The notes below the pieces were generated by a model. It searched no databases, was not told where the DNA came from, and saw only the letters and a list, made by a program, of their open reading frames with translations. DNA of 64,000 nucleotides, taken from contig NZ_PQVF01000001.1 of the NCBI RefSeq assembly GCF_002920915.1, forward strand, positions 186,001 to 250,000, written 5' to 3'. This DNA comes from Solitalea longa. Its GTDB lineage: Bacteria > Bacteroidota > Bacteroidia > Sphingobacteriales > Sphingobacteriaceae. This document shows positions 26,739 through 36,512 of the stretch, in pieces. Within the stretch, counting starts at the first letter, position 1. Every line of letters starts with the position of its first letter. A program made the position numbers and the translations under genes.

Positions 26739-28355
26739 TTATTTTATTAATAGTTTTCTAATTTCTTTATCCAATCCATAAACATCATCTCTGAAATTTA
26801 GTGTTCCATTATCATCTACCCAAGCTGTAAGGTAAACAATTGAGACAGGGACACTTTGCTTTAGGGTAACCCATAACTCTTTTCCACCGGTCATCATCAA
26901 AATTATCCTTTCAGAATCCCATGCCAGGTCATTTCTCAGCAAATATTCGGCTAGCTTTTGCGGTTCCGAAATCCTGATACAGCCATGGCTAAACGATCTG
27001 GTGGTTGATTGGAATAATCGCTTTGAAGGAGTGTCGTGCAGATAAATATCATATTCATTCGGAAATAAAAATTTAACCAAACCGAGGGAGTTGGCGTTGC
27101 CGGGTTTTTGCCGGATAGTATATGGAAATGGTTTCGCCGGGTATTGCTTCCAATCAATGCTGTCGGGAGAAACTACTTTATTACCTTGCATGAATTCGAG
27201 TTGCTCTTTATTAACGTAGGCCGGGTTTTTCTTTACCTCGGGAATGATCTCATTTTTAATGATAGATCTAGGGACGTTCCAGTACGGACTAAAAACAATG
27301 TATTTTATGTTGCCCGAAAATAGTGCAGTTGATGAAGAAGGTTTTCCTACCACCACGGGACTGCTCCAGCACAGCTCAGAACCTTGGTAAACATGCATTT
27401 CAAACTCAGGTATATTAACTAATATATGGTCGGATGAATTGTTTTCAGGTAGCCATTTTAGTCGTTGTATGTTAACCAGTAATTGAACTAACCGTTTTTG
27501 AGGGGAGATGTTTAATGATTGTATAAAGTTTTTGCCAATAATTCCGTCGGGTTTTAAGCCTGTAGTTTCTTGAAAATTTATAACCTCCTGCTTCAATGCC
27601 TCATCAAAAATGTTCGAAGAATCAGTATAGACCACATCTTTTAACAAGTATAAGCGGTTGCGTATTTCAACTATTAAAGAATCTTTATCGCCCGGCTTGA
27701 TTGATTTTTTGGGATATGGCAGTGGTGTCCATTTATTGTCCTTTTGTAGCTTTAAAAAGGAATATAATTCTTTTTCAAGCTGATCAATACGAGGAAACTT
27801 ATACTTATTTATTGAATCTAACTTGTTTTTCAACGAGTAAAAAGAGTACAGAGCCGAATCGAATGTCTGGGGCGTTGATGGCATAAACCATTCGGCCGCC
27901 TGTTGATATTGGGCAGAATAGTTGCTTTTGATAAAATAAACAAATGCTGCTGTTAGCTGCAATTCCAGCTGTAAATGCTGCCATTCGATCAATGTGGAGT
28001 CAATCGAGCCGTTCTCAACTTTTTTAAAGCAATCTTTTGTTGAAGTAGAGAGGTCAAATGGAGAAGATTTAAGAAGATTCTTTAGGCTTTTGGCCGATTC
28101 ATTTATTCCCTTTTCATTTATCCACTGGTAATTGTAATTTCTTTTTTGATAAAAGGTAATTATTTCAGCATCTGCTGTTTTAAATATTGAATCCGTTTGT
28201 ATAAACGCACTGATGCTGGTACTATCAAGTTTTAGGGGATTTATTTTTATGAATGATTTAATACCGAGCTGTTGACCATATGCACAAACAATAGTTCCGA
28301 TCTGCAAAGCAAAACAGAAAAGTGTGAAAAAAGTCCGCTGCCGCCAAAGTTTCAT
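26739..28355 (-). CDS. Murein L,D-transpeptidase (YcbB/LdtD-like)
   Basis: Forms 3-3 cross-links in peptidoglycan using a catalytic Cys. The protein is about 538 residues. I use the ATG at 28353-28355 rather than the TTG two codons upstream. A signal region (FFTLFCFALQIGTIVCAYG) is followed by an N-terminal domain and a peptidoglycan-binding region (ITGKNFIQSLN-like: PDGIIGKNFIQSL). A YkuD catalytic domain comes last, with YLHDTPSKRLF and the active site SFSHGCIRISEP. The domain order is that of LdtD/YcbB. A second L,D-transpeptidase of another family lies upstream. Confidence 0.88.
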   Translation of the reverse strand: MKLWRQRTFFTLFCFALQIGTIVCAYGQQLGIKSFIKINPLKLDSTSISAFIQTDSIFKTADAEIITFYQKRNYNYQWINEKGINESAKSLKNLLKSSPFDLSTSTKDCFKKVENGSIDSTLIEWQHLQLELQLTAAFVYFIKSNYSAQYQQAAEWFMPSTPQTFDSALYSFYSLKNKLDSINKYKFPRIDQLEKELYSFLKLQKDNKWTPLPYPKKSIKPGDKDSLIVEIRNRLYLLKDVVYTDSSNIFDEALKQEVINFQETTGLKPDGIIGKNFIQSLNISPQKRLVQLLVNIQRLKWLPENNSSDHILVNIPEFEMHVYQGSELCWSSPVVVGKPSSSTALFSGNIKYIVFSPYWNVPRSIIKNEIIPEVKKNPAYVNKEQLEFMQGNKVVSPDSIDWKQYPAKPFPYTIRQKPGNANSLGLVKFLFPNEYDIYLHDTPSKRLFQSTTRSFSHGCIRISEPQKLAEYLLRNDLAWDSERIILMMTGGKELWVTLKQSVPVSIVYLTAWVDDNGTLNFRDDVYGLDKEIRKLLIK

Positions 28356-28459
28356 AGCCAACCTTAAAATTGCAGGTAGGTTCTGGTTGAAAAAACGAAA
28401 CCTCCTGTTTTGTCAATTTAACAAAAAGGAGGAATTCGAACAATATAAGATTTAATCGA

Positions 28460-29170
28460 CTATTGCAAAAAAGAAGATTTTTGATCGTAAGTAGGACTGT
28501 TTCCGGCAATAAATAATACCGCTCCATCTTTTATTACATCAATTATCTGTTTATTCAAATCTTTGGGTAAAGCAGGGCAACCCCAACTACGACCCAAAAA
28601 GCCATTGCGAGCTATAAATGATTCTGAAACATAATCGGCTGAATGAACAATGATTTCGCGTTCTTTGGCATTACTATTAATACCTTTTTCCAAACCATTT
28701 AAGATCATGGCATAGCCGTGTTTTGGACTGATAATGGTTTGTCCGGTTAAATAAAATCCTAAACTGCTTTTTAAAGAACCCTCAATGTTTGAAAATTGAG
28801 TGGCATATTCTTCTCCTGAATTTTTACCGTGCGCAACAAGGGTGTGAAATAACAAATGTTTACTTGCTACATCAATAACAAACAAACGTTTCTCACTTGA
28901 AGGTTTACTAAAGTCAATAATCGCAAGGACTTGTTTTTTGGGGTTAATTTTTCTGAAACCTAAAAGGGCTTTTTCGAAAACATCCTTGTCAAGGAAGTTA
29001 TTTAGTCCTGTTGCTATATACAGATGGTCAAGTTCCAAGGCGGCACTGCTTTCTTTCTTGGCTACTAAAGGCGAATCATCTTTACTGCTTTTTAACAGTA
29101 CTTTTGCGTCTATCTTTCCTGCCATTAATGAGAAGCAAAATAATACCGCAATCCCAACTATTCTTTTCAT
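28460..29170 (-). CDS. Murein L,D-transpeptidase catalytic domain family protein (YkuD_2 type)
   Basis: A 236-residue exported protein with a signal peptide ending near MAGKIDA. The sequence IIVHSADYVSESFIARNGFLGRSWGCPALP contains the conserved His and the catalytic Cys in GRSWGCPALP, which marks the YkuD_2 family rather than the classical YkuD SHGC motif. GYAMILNGLEKG is also typical. Probable role: peptidoglycan cross-linking or anchoring in the periplasm. It lies 104 bp upstream of the YcbB-like gene on the same strand, so they may be co-transcribed. Confidence 0.85.
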   Translation of the reverse strand: MKRIVGIAVLFCFSLMAGKIDAKVLLKSSKDDSPLVAKKESSAALELDHLYIATGLNNFLDKDVFEKALLGFRKINPKKQVLAIIDFSKPSSEKRLFVIDVASKHLLFHTLVAHGKNSGEEYATQFSNIEGSLKSSLGFYLTGQTIISPKHGYAMILNGLEKGINSNAKEREIIVHSADYVSESFIARNGFLGRSWGCPALPKDLNKQIIDVIKDGAVLFIAGNSPTYDQKSSFLQ

Positions 29171-29431
29171 TATAAGCTCTCCGGTTTTGGTTTAATTGTA
29201 AGGACTTCTACGAAATCATAAACCTCTGGGTTACAAATATTTGAAAGTTAATTTAATGTAATGGTTTCTGAATTAAAAACAAAGTTTTATAACCAATTTT
29301 ATTTTAAAATAATTGTTGATATTCTTCCACAGTTTTTTAACAAGCTGAAAATAGCATACTTAAAACATGTAATTGGTTAGTTTCATTTATAAACGTTACA
29401 ATGTGTTGACGTTTCAGGTCGTTATAAATAC

Positions 29432-29439
29432 TACTTTTG
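29432..29439 (+). promoter_or_regulatory. Candidate -7 box for the DUF4834 gene
   Basis: TACTTTTG, 20 bp upstream of the ATG at 29459. A TTG is present 23 bp further upstream, a bit far for the consensus. Confidence 0.4.
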
Positions 29440-29458
29440 TAAATTAATTTCTGCAGAG

Positions 29459-29746
29459 ATGTTAGGAACTCTTTTAAAATATATACTTGAGCTAATATTG
29501 ATCTTTTGGTTATTAAGAGCTTTATTAAGACTGGCGGCGCCGTTTATTTTCCGTTCGGTGGCTCAAAAAATGACTAGCCAAGCGGAGAACTTTTACCGTC
29601 AACAGCAGCAGCAACAACGGCAATACTACAGTCAAAGGCAGCCAGAAGGCGAAATGCATGTTGATAGTGCTCCGCAGCAAAACACAAAACGTAAAGCAAA
29701 CCTGGATAATGCAGGCGAGTTTATTGATTACGAAGAAGTAAAATAG
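29459..29746 (+). CDS. DUF4834-family protein
   Basis: A 95-residue protein with one N-terminal membrane helix (LKYILELILIFWLLRALLRLAAPFIF), a Gln/Arg-rich middle (RQQQQQQRQYYSQRQ) and an acidic end with AGEFIDYEEVK. This matches the Bacteroidota family DUF4834. Function is unknown. The next gene starts 24 bp downstream. Confidence 0.8.
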   Translation: MLGTLLKYILELILIFWLLRALLRLAAPFIFRSVAQKMTSQAENFYRQQQQQQRQYYSQRQPEGEMHVDSAPQQNTKRKANLDNAGEFIDYEEVK

Positions 29747-29769
29747 GATTTACGATTAAGCATTCATAT

Positions 29770-30318
29770 ATGAAATTTTACGATCTCGAAACTGAGTTCA
29801 ATTTTGGGAAATACCAGGGTAAGACACTACAGGAAATTGCCAAAATTGACCCCGAATATTTAAACACTTGTGCCTTAAATGAGCAAGATTTCTTTATCAC
29901 AGCACCGGTTATTGAGGATTTGCAAGGGATTAACCCGGCTATAAATTTTTCAGCACCGGCGATTCAATCATTGATTGATAAGCACAATCAATGGAAAACG
30001 GAAATGGGAATAGAGGATGAGGATGATGAAGAGACCTATGCCTATTTCGATGAGCAAGCTTGGAAAGATGAATTTGGATTGCCAGAGGATGATGAGGCCG
30101 AGGATATTTTGAGCCTTGAAGCGGCTAGTTTAGCAGCAGAAGTTACCGGCGAGTTTCCCACTATGGCAAATGGCAAGGATGACAAAAATGCAGAAAAAAT
30201 AGCCGACAATGATTTCGAAGAGGAGGATGATTCTTTGGAAGAGTTCCCTTTTGAAAAATTCGATGAAGATGTTGAAGATTGGGACGGTGAATACGATAAA
30301 GAAGATGAATGGAATTAA
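29770..30318 (+). CDS. Acidic protein with an exonuclease X C-terminal-like motif
   Basis: A 182-residue very acidic protein. The start, FNFGKYQGKTLQEIAKIDPEY, matches the short domain found at the C-terminus of exodeoxyribonuclease X and in some DNA-linked proteins. The rest is rich in Asp and Glu and is probably disordered. No nuclease active site is present, so it is not an exonuclease on its own. It is probably co-transcribed with the DUF4834 gene. Confidence 0.6.
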   Translation: MKFYDLETEFNFGKYQGKTLQEIAKIDPEYLNTCALNEQDFFITAPVIEDLQGINPAINFSAPAIQSLIDKHNQWKTEMGIEDEDDEETYAYFDEQAWKDEFGLPEDDEAEDILSLEAASLAAEVTGEFPTMANGKDDKNAEKIADNDFEEEDDSLEEFPFEKFDEDVEDWDGEYDKEDEWN

Positions 30319-30339
30319 CTATTAAATAAGTGATTTAGG

Positions 30340-30374
30340 CCGCAAATGAGTTTTCCTTTGCGGTTTTCTTTTTC
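30340..30374 (+). terminator. Terminator after the acidic protein gene
   Basis: CCGCAAA / TTTGCGG stem with a 10-nt loop and a TTTTCTTTTTC tail. Confidence 0.8.
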
Positions 30375-30451
30375 AAACAGTTTCAGCTTAAAATTTTTAT
30401 CTCCAAAATTTAGTTTGGAGGTATTGGCCTTTTACAGTAAATACATTTTTC

Positions 30452-30459
30452 TATATTTG
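30452..30459 (+). promoter_or_regulatory. Candidate -7 box for the YfhO-family gene
   Basis: TATATTTG, 31 bp upstream of the ATG. No clear -33 at the usual distance. Confidence 0.4.
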
Positions 30460-30490
30460 GCCGTTTCAAATAAACTAAAGACCAAAAAAA

Positions 30491-32980
30491 ATGAACCAGT
30501 GGTTTAAGAAGAATTGGCCAAGCATATTGGCTTTCGTGTTGTTTATAGCAATATGTTTTATCTATTTCAGTCCAATATTGCAGGGTAAGCGATTGTTGCA
30601 AAGTGATGTGATTCAGGCGTCGGCGGCTCAGCAGGAGATTATGCAATATAAAAAGGATGGAATTGGCCCTTTATGGACCAATGCTATGTTTGGAGGTATG
30701 CCTTCGTTTCAGATTTGGACTCAGTATCCTTCCAATCTGGCATCCCATGTAATTAATATATGGAATAAGGTATTTCCAAATCCGGTTAACTTCGTATTGT
30801 TATACCTGATAGGTGGTTTTTTCTTATTCCGAATGCTGCGCTTTAAGCCTTGGGTAGCCATTGTGGGCGCTGTTGCAGTTGCTTTTTCATCTTATAACTT
30901 TGTTTTGATAGAAGCCGGTCATACCGGTAAAGCATTGGCCATTGCTTTCTTCGCTCCAATTTTGGGTGCAATTTTAATGGCTTTCAGAGGCCGTCGCTTA
31001 TGGGGCGCCGCTTTATTAGCTTTATTCCTCGCACTCGAAATCCGTTCCAACCACTTGCAAATGACCTATTACCTAATGATTGCGATCATGGTTATCCTGA
31101 TTGCAGAATTAGTTGATGCGATTAAGCAAAAGAAACTGGTTGATTTCTCTAAATCAGCGGCTGCTTTATTAATTGCAGCGATCATTGGGGTGGGCGTTAA
31201 CTCTAGTACTTTATGGGTAACATATGAATATGCCCAGGAAACTACCCGTGGTAAATCAGATCTGGTAAAATCTCAAACCGTTGCCAAAGAAACTAAAGGT
31301 TTAGATAAGGAATATGCTTATCAATGGAGTGAAGGCATAATGGAATCGGTTACCTTCCTTATTCCTGATGCATACGGAGGTGCTAACGGTATTCCTTTTT
31401 CTCCAAAATCAAAAGTATATGGAGAACTGGTAAAAAACAGTGTACCAGCACAGGATGCCTCTCAAATTGCCGCTCAAATTGGTGGTGCTGCAAGATATTG
31501 GGGAGATAAGCCATTTACTTCAGGACCTTATTATTTCGGTGCTGCAGTTGTTTTCTTGTTCATTTTGGGATTAAGTTTAGTGAGAGGATCTCTGAAATGG
31601 GGTATTGCTATTGCTACACTGTTAAGTGTGCTACTCTCATGGGGGCGCAATCTTCAATGGTTCTCTGATATATTCTTCGATTATTTCCCAATGTATAATA
31701 AGTTCAGGGCGGTTGAATCAATTTTGGTTATTGCCGGATTAATGATCCCTCTTTTGGCCATTATTGTACTTAATCAAATATTTGAAGGCAAAATCAGCAA
31801 AGAGAAAGTTCTTAAGAATTTAAAATATACAACTTATGGTTTAGGAGGGTTTTTAGTCTTATTCCTTGCCGTACCGGGTTTATTCCTTTCTTTCCAATCG
31901 CCAAATGATGCTACTTTATTACAGCAGTTAACGGCTATGGGGGGTGATGCAATGGCGAGCAACTTGATGCAGGCGGTTAAAGCCGACCGATTGGGGATTG
32001 CCCGCGTTGATGCTTTACGTTCGCTAATCTTTGTGTTGCTAACAGCCGGACTTATTTGGGCCTATGTAAGTGATAAAATTAAATTGGAGTTTGTAGCACT
32101 CGGCCTTGGTCTTGTTATTATCATTGATATGTGGGGTGTTGATAAGCGTTATCTTAAAGACGATAACTTTACCGAGAAACGCATGTTTGCTCAAACTATC
32201 CAGCCACGTGAAGTTGATTTAGCGATTCAACAAGATACAGATCCTAACTATCGTGTTTACGACATGACTGCAGGAAATGCCTTCGCAAATGCTACTGTTT
32301 CTAAATTTCATAAAAGCATTGGGGGCTATCATGCCGCTAAATTAATGCGTTATCAAAACTTCATCGACAGCCAATTGGTGAAAGGTAATCCTTGGGCATT
32401 TAATATGCTTAATACCAAGTATATCATTATGCCTGACAGCGCCAAAGGGGCAAGGGTTGTACCAAATGATCAGGCTTTAGGAAATGCATGGTTTGTTACA
32501 GGTGTTAAATTTGTTAATAACGGTAATGAGGAACTAGGGGCCTTAGATTTTGTGAATCCTAAAAAGACAGCGATCATAAATGAGCAGTTCAAAAAGAATA
32601 TCGATATAACTAAAATGAATTTTGATACTACGGCAACAATTAAGCTGGTAAGTTATCATCCTGAAAAATTAGTTTATGAATCGAATTCACCTGTCAGCCA
32701 GCTTGCGGTATTCTCAGAAATATATTACGATAAAGGCTGGAATGCGTATGTTGATGGTCAGCCTCATAATTATTTCCGTGCTGATTACCTGTTACGTGCT
32801 ATGCAACTGGATGCAGGTAAACATACGGTTGAATTTAAATTTGAGCCTAAATCCTATTATTACGGTGAAAAGGTTTCATTAGTGTGTTCAATTTTACTGG
32901 TAGCCGGTTTTGCTGGTATAAGTTTCCTTGAATTTAAAAAACGGAAAAAGACAGAAACCTCTGAAGCGGTGGAAGCGTAG
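30491..32980 (+). CDS. YfhO-family membrane glycosyltransferase-like protein
   Basis: An 829-residue protein with about a dozen hydrophobic segments. Examples are ILAFVLFIAICFIYFSPIL, FVLLYLIGGFFLFRML and WVAIVGAVAVAFSSYNF. A long extramembrane part (about 540-800) ends in a beta-rich domain with YDKGWNAYVDGQ, followed by a final helix. The family includes B. subtilis YfhO, involved in lipoteichoic acid glycosylation. Members are GT-C-like and use lipid-linked sugars. The Bacteroidota substrate is unknown. It is monocistronic with its own terminator. Confidence 0.85.
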   Translation: MNQWFKKNWPSILAFVLFIAICFIYFSPILQGKRLLQSDVIQASAAQQEIMQYKKDGIGPLWTNAMFGGMPSFQIWTQYPSNLASHVINIWNKVFPNPVNFVLLYLIGGFFLFRMLRFKPWVAIVGAVAVAFSSYNFVLIEAGHTGKALAIAFFAPILGAILMAFRGRRLWGAALLALFLALEIRSNHLQMTYYLMIAIMVILIAELVDAIKQKKLVDFSKSAAALLIAAIIGVGVNSSTLWVTYEYAQETTRGKSDLVKSQTVAKETKGLDKEYAYQWSEGIMESVTFLIPDAYGGANGIPFSPKSKVYGELVKNSVPAQDASQIAAQIGGAARYWGDKPFTSGPYYFGAAVVFLFILGLSLVRGSLKWGIAIATLLSVLLSWGRNLQWFSDIFFDYFPMYNKFRAVESILVIAGLMIPLLAIIVLNQIFEGKISKEKVLKNLKYTTYGLGGFLVLFLAVPGLFLSFQSPNDATLLQQLTAMGGDAMASNLMQAVKADRLGIARVDALRSLIFVLLTAGLIWAYVSDKIKLEFVALGLGLVIIIDMWGVDKRYLKDDNFTEKRMFAQTIQPREVDLAIQQDTDPNYRVYDMTAGNAFANATVSKFHKSIGGYHAAKLMRYQNFIDSQLVKGNPWAFNMLNTKYIIMPDSAKGARVVPNDQALGNAWFVTGVKFVNNGNEELGALDFVNPKKTAIINEQFKKNIDITKMNFDTTATIKLVSYHPEKLVYESNSPVSQLAVFSEIYYDKGWNAYVDGQPHNYFRADYLLRAMQLDAGKHTVEFKFEPKSYYYGEKVSLVCSILLVAGFAGISFLEFKKRKKTETSEAVEA

Positions 32981-33000
32981 TCTTTAAATAAACTTTACAA

Positions 33001-33038
33001 AAAGGGCTTGTGATCGATTGATTACAAGCCCTTTTTTG
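33001..33038 (+). terminator. Terminator after the YfhO-family gene
   Basis: AAAGGGCTTGT / ACAAGCCCTTTT stem with a TTTTTT tail. Confidence 0.88.
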
Positions 33039-33129
33039 TTAAATTATAGTAAAGTTTAATCACTCTTCTGTGATTATCACATTATATAGCTTGTGAACCA
33101 CTGTAGTAATTAAGAATAAGTTAAAATCT

Positions 33130-33972
33130 ATGAAGACTAAAAAGGCAAAAGGCAAAAATTCGGAAACACCAAAATTAAATGGTAGCGAATTACCTACAGA
33201 GAAGATGAAAACCAAAGATTATGATAAGAAATTGGCCAAGTTGCATGTTGAACTGGTAAAATTGCAGGAATGGGTTAAACTGAAAGGTTTAAAAGTGTGT
33301 GTTGTTTTTGAGGGTCGCGATGGAGCAGGTAAAGGAGGAACCATAAAGGCAATAACCGAGCGGGTGAGTCCTCGGGTGTTTAGAGTGGTTGCCCTTACGG
33401 CACCTACCGAACGTGAAAAAAGTCAGATGTACATCCAGCGATATCTGCCTCATTTACCTGCCGCCGGTGAAGTAGTAATATTCGATCGGAGTTGGTATAA
33501 CCGTGCCGGAGTTGAACGTGTAATGGGTTTTTGTACCGAAGAAACGGCCGAAAGGTTTCTTACTATTGTTCCGCTGGTTGAAAGGGCCATTATCGATTCG
33601 GGGATTATTTTAATTAAGTATTGGCTCGAAGTAAGTGAAGAAGAACAAACGCGCCGTCTCGAATCTCGGATTGATGATGGTCGTAAAACCTGGAAGCTTT
33701 CTTCAATGGATCTTGATTCGTATAGTAAGTGGTATGATTACTCGCGCGCTCGCGATGAAATGTTTAAAGCTACAGATACTGATTTTTCTCCATGGAATGT
33801 TGCCATATCGAACGATAAAAAACGGGCCCGATTAAATATCATTGGCCACCTATTAAGCCAGATTCCCTACAAAGAAATCCATAAAGACAAGGTGGTTTTA
33901 CCAAAACGGCAAAAGCCTGGTCATTATAAAGAGCCCAATTATCCATTCAGATACATTAAGGACCAGTATTAA
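33130..33972 (+). CDS. ppk2: Polyphosphate kinase 2 family protein
   Basis: PPK2 enzymes transfer phosphate between polyphosphate and nucleotides. The 280 residues form a single P-loop kinase domain: Walker A FEGRDGAGKGGTIKAI (about 59-74), then LPAAGEVVIFDRSWYNRAGVER with the Walker B and the DRSWY signature, LIKYWLEVSEEEQ, the lid with RRLESRIDD, and SPWNVAISNDKKRARLN. The N-terminal 30 residues are Lys-rich. The subclass (ADP or AMP as acceptor) cannot be told by eye. It is convergent with the glycosyltransferase gene. Confidence 0.93.
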   Translation: MKTKKAKGKNSETPKLNGSELPTEKMKTKDYDKKLAKLHVELVKLQEWVKLKGLKVCVVFEGRDGAGKGGTIKAITERVSPRVFRVVALTAPTEREKSQMYIQRYLPHLPAAGEVVIFDRSWYNRAGVERVMGFCTEETAERFLTIVPLVERAIIDSGIILIKYWLEVSEEEQTRRLESRIDDGRKTWKLSSMDLDSYSKWYDYSRARDEMFKATDTDFSPWNVAISNDKKRARLNIIGHLLSQIPYKEIHKDKVVLPKRQKPGHYKEPNYPFRYIKDQY

Positions 33973-33983
33973 GCGGTTGCCGG

Positions 33984-34763
33984 TTAATTGGTCCGCTTTT
34001 CACCCTTCAATTTCTGACCAATGAATCGGGCCGTTATGGCTAAATGAGAACTGATAACTGTGATAACTCCGTAGTATTTCTTCATTATATCAAAGCGTTC
34101 TCTCAATGCTCTTTTTTGGTTTTGCCATGAGGTTCCTCCAGAGAGATATCTGCAAATGATCAACTGGGTGTTTTCAATTTTTGAAGAAGCTTTCAAACAG
34201 CTAATGCACCAGTCAATATCCGCCGCAATTTTATAGTTAAGGTTATAAAGCGGAGCCAGGCTTCTTCTAACAATAAATGATTGATGACAAACCAGCATTC
34301 CCATTCTAAAACTTTTCCAGTTTAATTGCTGGGGTGGTCTTAACCGGCGAAGACCCAGCCCGTTGTTTTCATCGTCAACAATTAAAGCATCACCATAGTA
34401 GATATCAGCGTTTGAATTTGAGGCAAACACCTTTTCAACTGTCTCAGTATCATAAAACTGATCGCCAGCATTCATAAATAAAACGTAATCGCCAGTTGCC
34501 TGCTTCAAGCCTTTATTCATCGCATCATAAATACCTTTGTCGCTTTCGGAGCTCCAAAAGGCAATATGCTTCTCGAAATTTTTAACAATGCTTAGCGTGC
34601 TATCTTTTGAAGCACCATCAACAATAATGTATTCGATATTAGCATAGCTTTGATTGATCACACTTTTAATAGTTCGCTCAATGAAATGCTCGCCGTTATA
34701 AACAATAGTAATTACACTTAAAACTGGAGACTGGTTCTTAATGATGTTGTTTTGAGTATACAT
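33984..34763 (-). CDS. Glycosyltransferase family 2
   Basis: A 259-residue GT-A transferase. SVITIVYNGEHFIERTIKSV, YIIVDGASKDSTL, ESDKGIYDAMNKGLKQA and the DXD-like FMNAGDQFYD are in order. It resembles WcaA/colanic-acid-type GT2 enzymes, cytosolic or membrane-associated and using nucleotide sugars. It is divergent from the FkbM gene at the edge of the surface-glycan island and may belong to it. Confidence 0.88.
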   Translation of the reverse strand: MYTQNNIIKNQSPVLSVITIVYNGEHFIERTIKSVINQSYANIEYIIVDGASKDSTLSIVKNFEKHIAFWSSESDKGIYDAMNKGLKQATGDYVLFMNAGDQFYDTETVEKVFASNSNADIYYGDALIVDDENNGLGLRRLRPPQQLNWKSFRMGMLVCHQSFIVRRSLAPLYNLNYKIAADIDWCISCLKASSKIENTQLIICRYLSGGTSWQNQKRALRERFDIMKKYYGVITVISSHLAITARFIGQKLKGEKRTN

Positions 34764-34892
34764 TCTTAATTAGTAGGGTAGAATATCACCCTTGTTGTTA
34801 GTTACTTATACTATTGTGAAGAAACTAGAATAGTGCTATCAAAATGAATTTTTCAGTTTTGTTCACATTCCAGAGCAATTAATTAATTTTTA

Positions 34893-34900
34893 TAATTTTG
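34893..34900 (+). promoter_or_regulatory. Candidate -7 box for the FkbM gene
   Basis: TAATTTTG matches TAnnTTTG. Its last bases form a TTG that is in frame with the downstream gene, but the ATG at 34913 is a better start. Confidence 0.45.
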
Positions 34901-34912
34901 CCACAAAAAACA

Positions 34913-35704
34913 ATGCGGCTCATTAACGTAGTAAAAGGCATTCAATATCTTATTAAAGGGACTGAAATTTCATTGTATCAGAAAGTCAAACTAAAACTGG
35001 CCCCGCGTTACAAGAAAATCAATATTCAATTTTCAAAAAAACCTATAGAAGTCACTGATGGTGCTTCGTTTATTGCCTGTTATCAGGAAATTTTTATTGA
35101 TAAGATTTACGAATTCAAAGCACATAGCTCCAATCCATTTATTATTGACTGCGGAGCGAATGTAGGTCTAAGTATTTTATATTTCAAGAAAATTTATCCT
35201 GAGGCAAGGATTATCGCTTTTGAGCCCGATCCCAATATTTATCAGGTAATGAAGAACAATATCGATGCTTTCGGTTGCCAGAATGTTGATGCACGCCAGG
35301 AAGCAATTTGGAATGAGCACTCCACAATTTATTTTGAAAGTGATGGAGGCACCTCTGGGCATATTGGCGAACAAAGGAATGGCACTGTTCCTATCAAGTC
35401 CTTTCGTTTAAAAGATCTTCTTCAGGATCAAAAGGTAGATTTGCTGAAAATTGACATTGAGGGTGCTGAATATGAAGTCTTAGTTGACTGTAAAGATGTG
35501 CTTCAAAATGCAGATAAGTTATTTGTAGAATACCATTCAAGAGAAAAATCTTCTCAACATCTGGATGAAATTCTAACTATTATTAGCAAAGCCGGATTTA
35601 GATATCATATTCAGGATGCCTATACTTCGCCACAGCCTTTTGTCCATATTAAACCAATGCTCGATATGGATAACCAGCTTAATATTTTTTGTTACAAAAA
35701 TTAA
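34913..35704 (+). CDS. FkbM-family methyltransferase
   Basis: A SAM-dependent methyltransferase of about 263 residues. FIIDCGANVGLSILYFKK is the SAM-binding motif, IIAFEPDPNIYQVM the acidic loop, and KVDLLKIDIEGAEYEVLV the FkbM signature. The family often O-methylates sugars in surface glycans. The frame is open from TTG at 34898, but that codon overlaps a promoter box, so I use the ATG at 34913. It is the first gene of the plus-strand glycan island; the next gene starts 10 bp after it. Confidence 0.87.
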   Translation: MRLINVVKGIQYLIKGTEISLYQKVKLKLAPRYKKINIQFSKKPIEVTDGASFIACYQEIFIDKIYEFKAHSSNPFIIDCGANVGLSILYFKKIYPEARIIAFEPDPNIYQVMKNNIDAFGCQNVDARQEAIWNEHSTIYFESDGGTSGHIGEQRNGTVPIKSFRLKDLLQDQKVDLLKIDIEGAEYEVLVDCKDVLQNADKLFVEYHSREKSSQHLDEILTIISKAGFRYHIQDAYTSPQPFVHIKPMLDMDNQLNIFCYKN

Positions 35705-35714
35705 AACGCTCTGA

Positions 35715-36485
35715 ATGAGGAATGCTGGCAAAAAAGTAACGAATCGAGTGAATAGACCCTGCGTAGTTATCCCTGTTTATAAAACCAGTATAAGTGACGA
35801 CGAATTACTGTCGTTAAATCTTTGTAAAAAAATATTAGGACACTATACTGTTATTTTGGCCGCTCCGGAAGGAATGTCGGTTGAGGCTTATCTTACTTTT
35901 TGGCCTGAGCTGAAAATTGAACGGTTTAAGGCATCTTATTTTAAGAATACCAAAGCATATAGCAAAATGCTGCTATCTGCAGGGTTTTACGGTCGATTTT
36001 TGGAGTATGATTACATGTTGATTTATCAAGGTGATGCTTTGGTTTTCAAAGATGAATTACAGTATTGGTGTGATCAGAATTATACCTATATCGGTTCTCC
36101 TTGGATTGATGCGCATTGGATTCAACTGTATAAGGATTACCATTTAGGGTTTATTGAAAAGCGAATTAACAGGGTAGGTAATGGTGGACTGTCCTTAAGG
36201 AGAGTGAAAACATTTTATAAAGCCTGTAAATGGCTTTGGCCAATTGCTTCTCTTTTTTGGAAAGAAGAGGATGTGTTTTGGTCAAACGTGGCTTATTTCC
36301 TTTATCCCGGTTTTCGCATCCCGGATTTCAATACAGCGCTTAAATTTTCATTTGAACTTCAGCCCCGAAAAGCATTTGACTTAAATAATCAACAAATTCC
36401 TTTTGGCTGTCATGCCTGGGAAAAATACGATAGGGTTTTTTGGGAAGATATATTGAAAAAAAACGAGGTCTTAACATTTAAATAA
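35715..36485 (+). CDS. DUF5672 domain protein, probable glycosyltransferase
   Basis: A 256-residue cytosolic protein with the DUF5672 layout: PCVVIPVYKT, YMLIYQGDALVF (an Asp-containing site), YIGSPWIDAHW, VGNGGLSLR, WKEEDVFWSNV and IPFGCHAWEKYD. The pattern GNGGLSLR plus EDxFW is like GT-A fold transferases. The substrate is unknown. It is packed between the FkbM and DUF115 genes. Confidence 0.78.
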   Translation: MRNAGKKVTNRVNRPCVVIPVYKTSISDDELLSLNLCKKILGHYTVILAAPEGMSVEAYLTFWPELKIERFKASYFKNTKAYSKMLLSAGFYGRFLEYDYMLIYQGDALVFKDELQYWCDQNYTYIGSPWIDAHWIQLYKDYHLGFIEKRINRVGNGGLSLRRVKTFYKACKWLWPIASLFWKEEDVFWSNVAYFLYPGFRIPDFNTALKFSFELQPRKAFDLNNQQIPFGCHAWEKYDRVFWEDILKKNEVLTFK

Positions 36486-36512
36486 AAGTCATTTAAATTT
36501 CACGCAGCAAGC

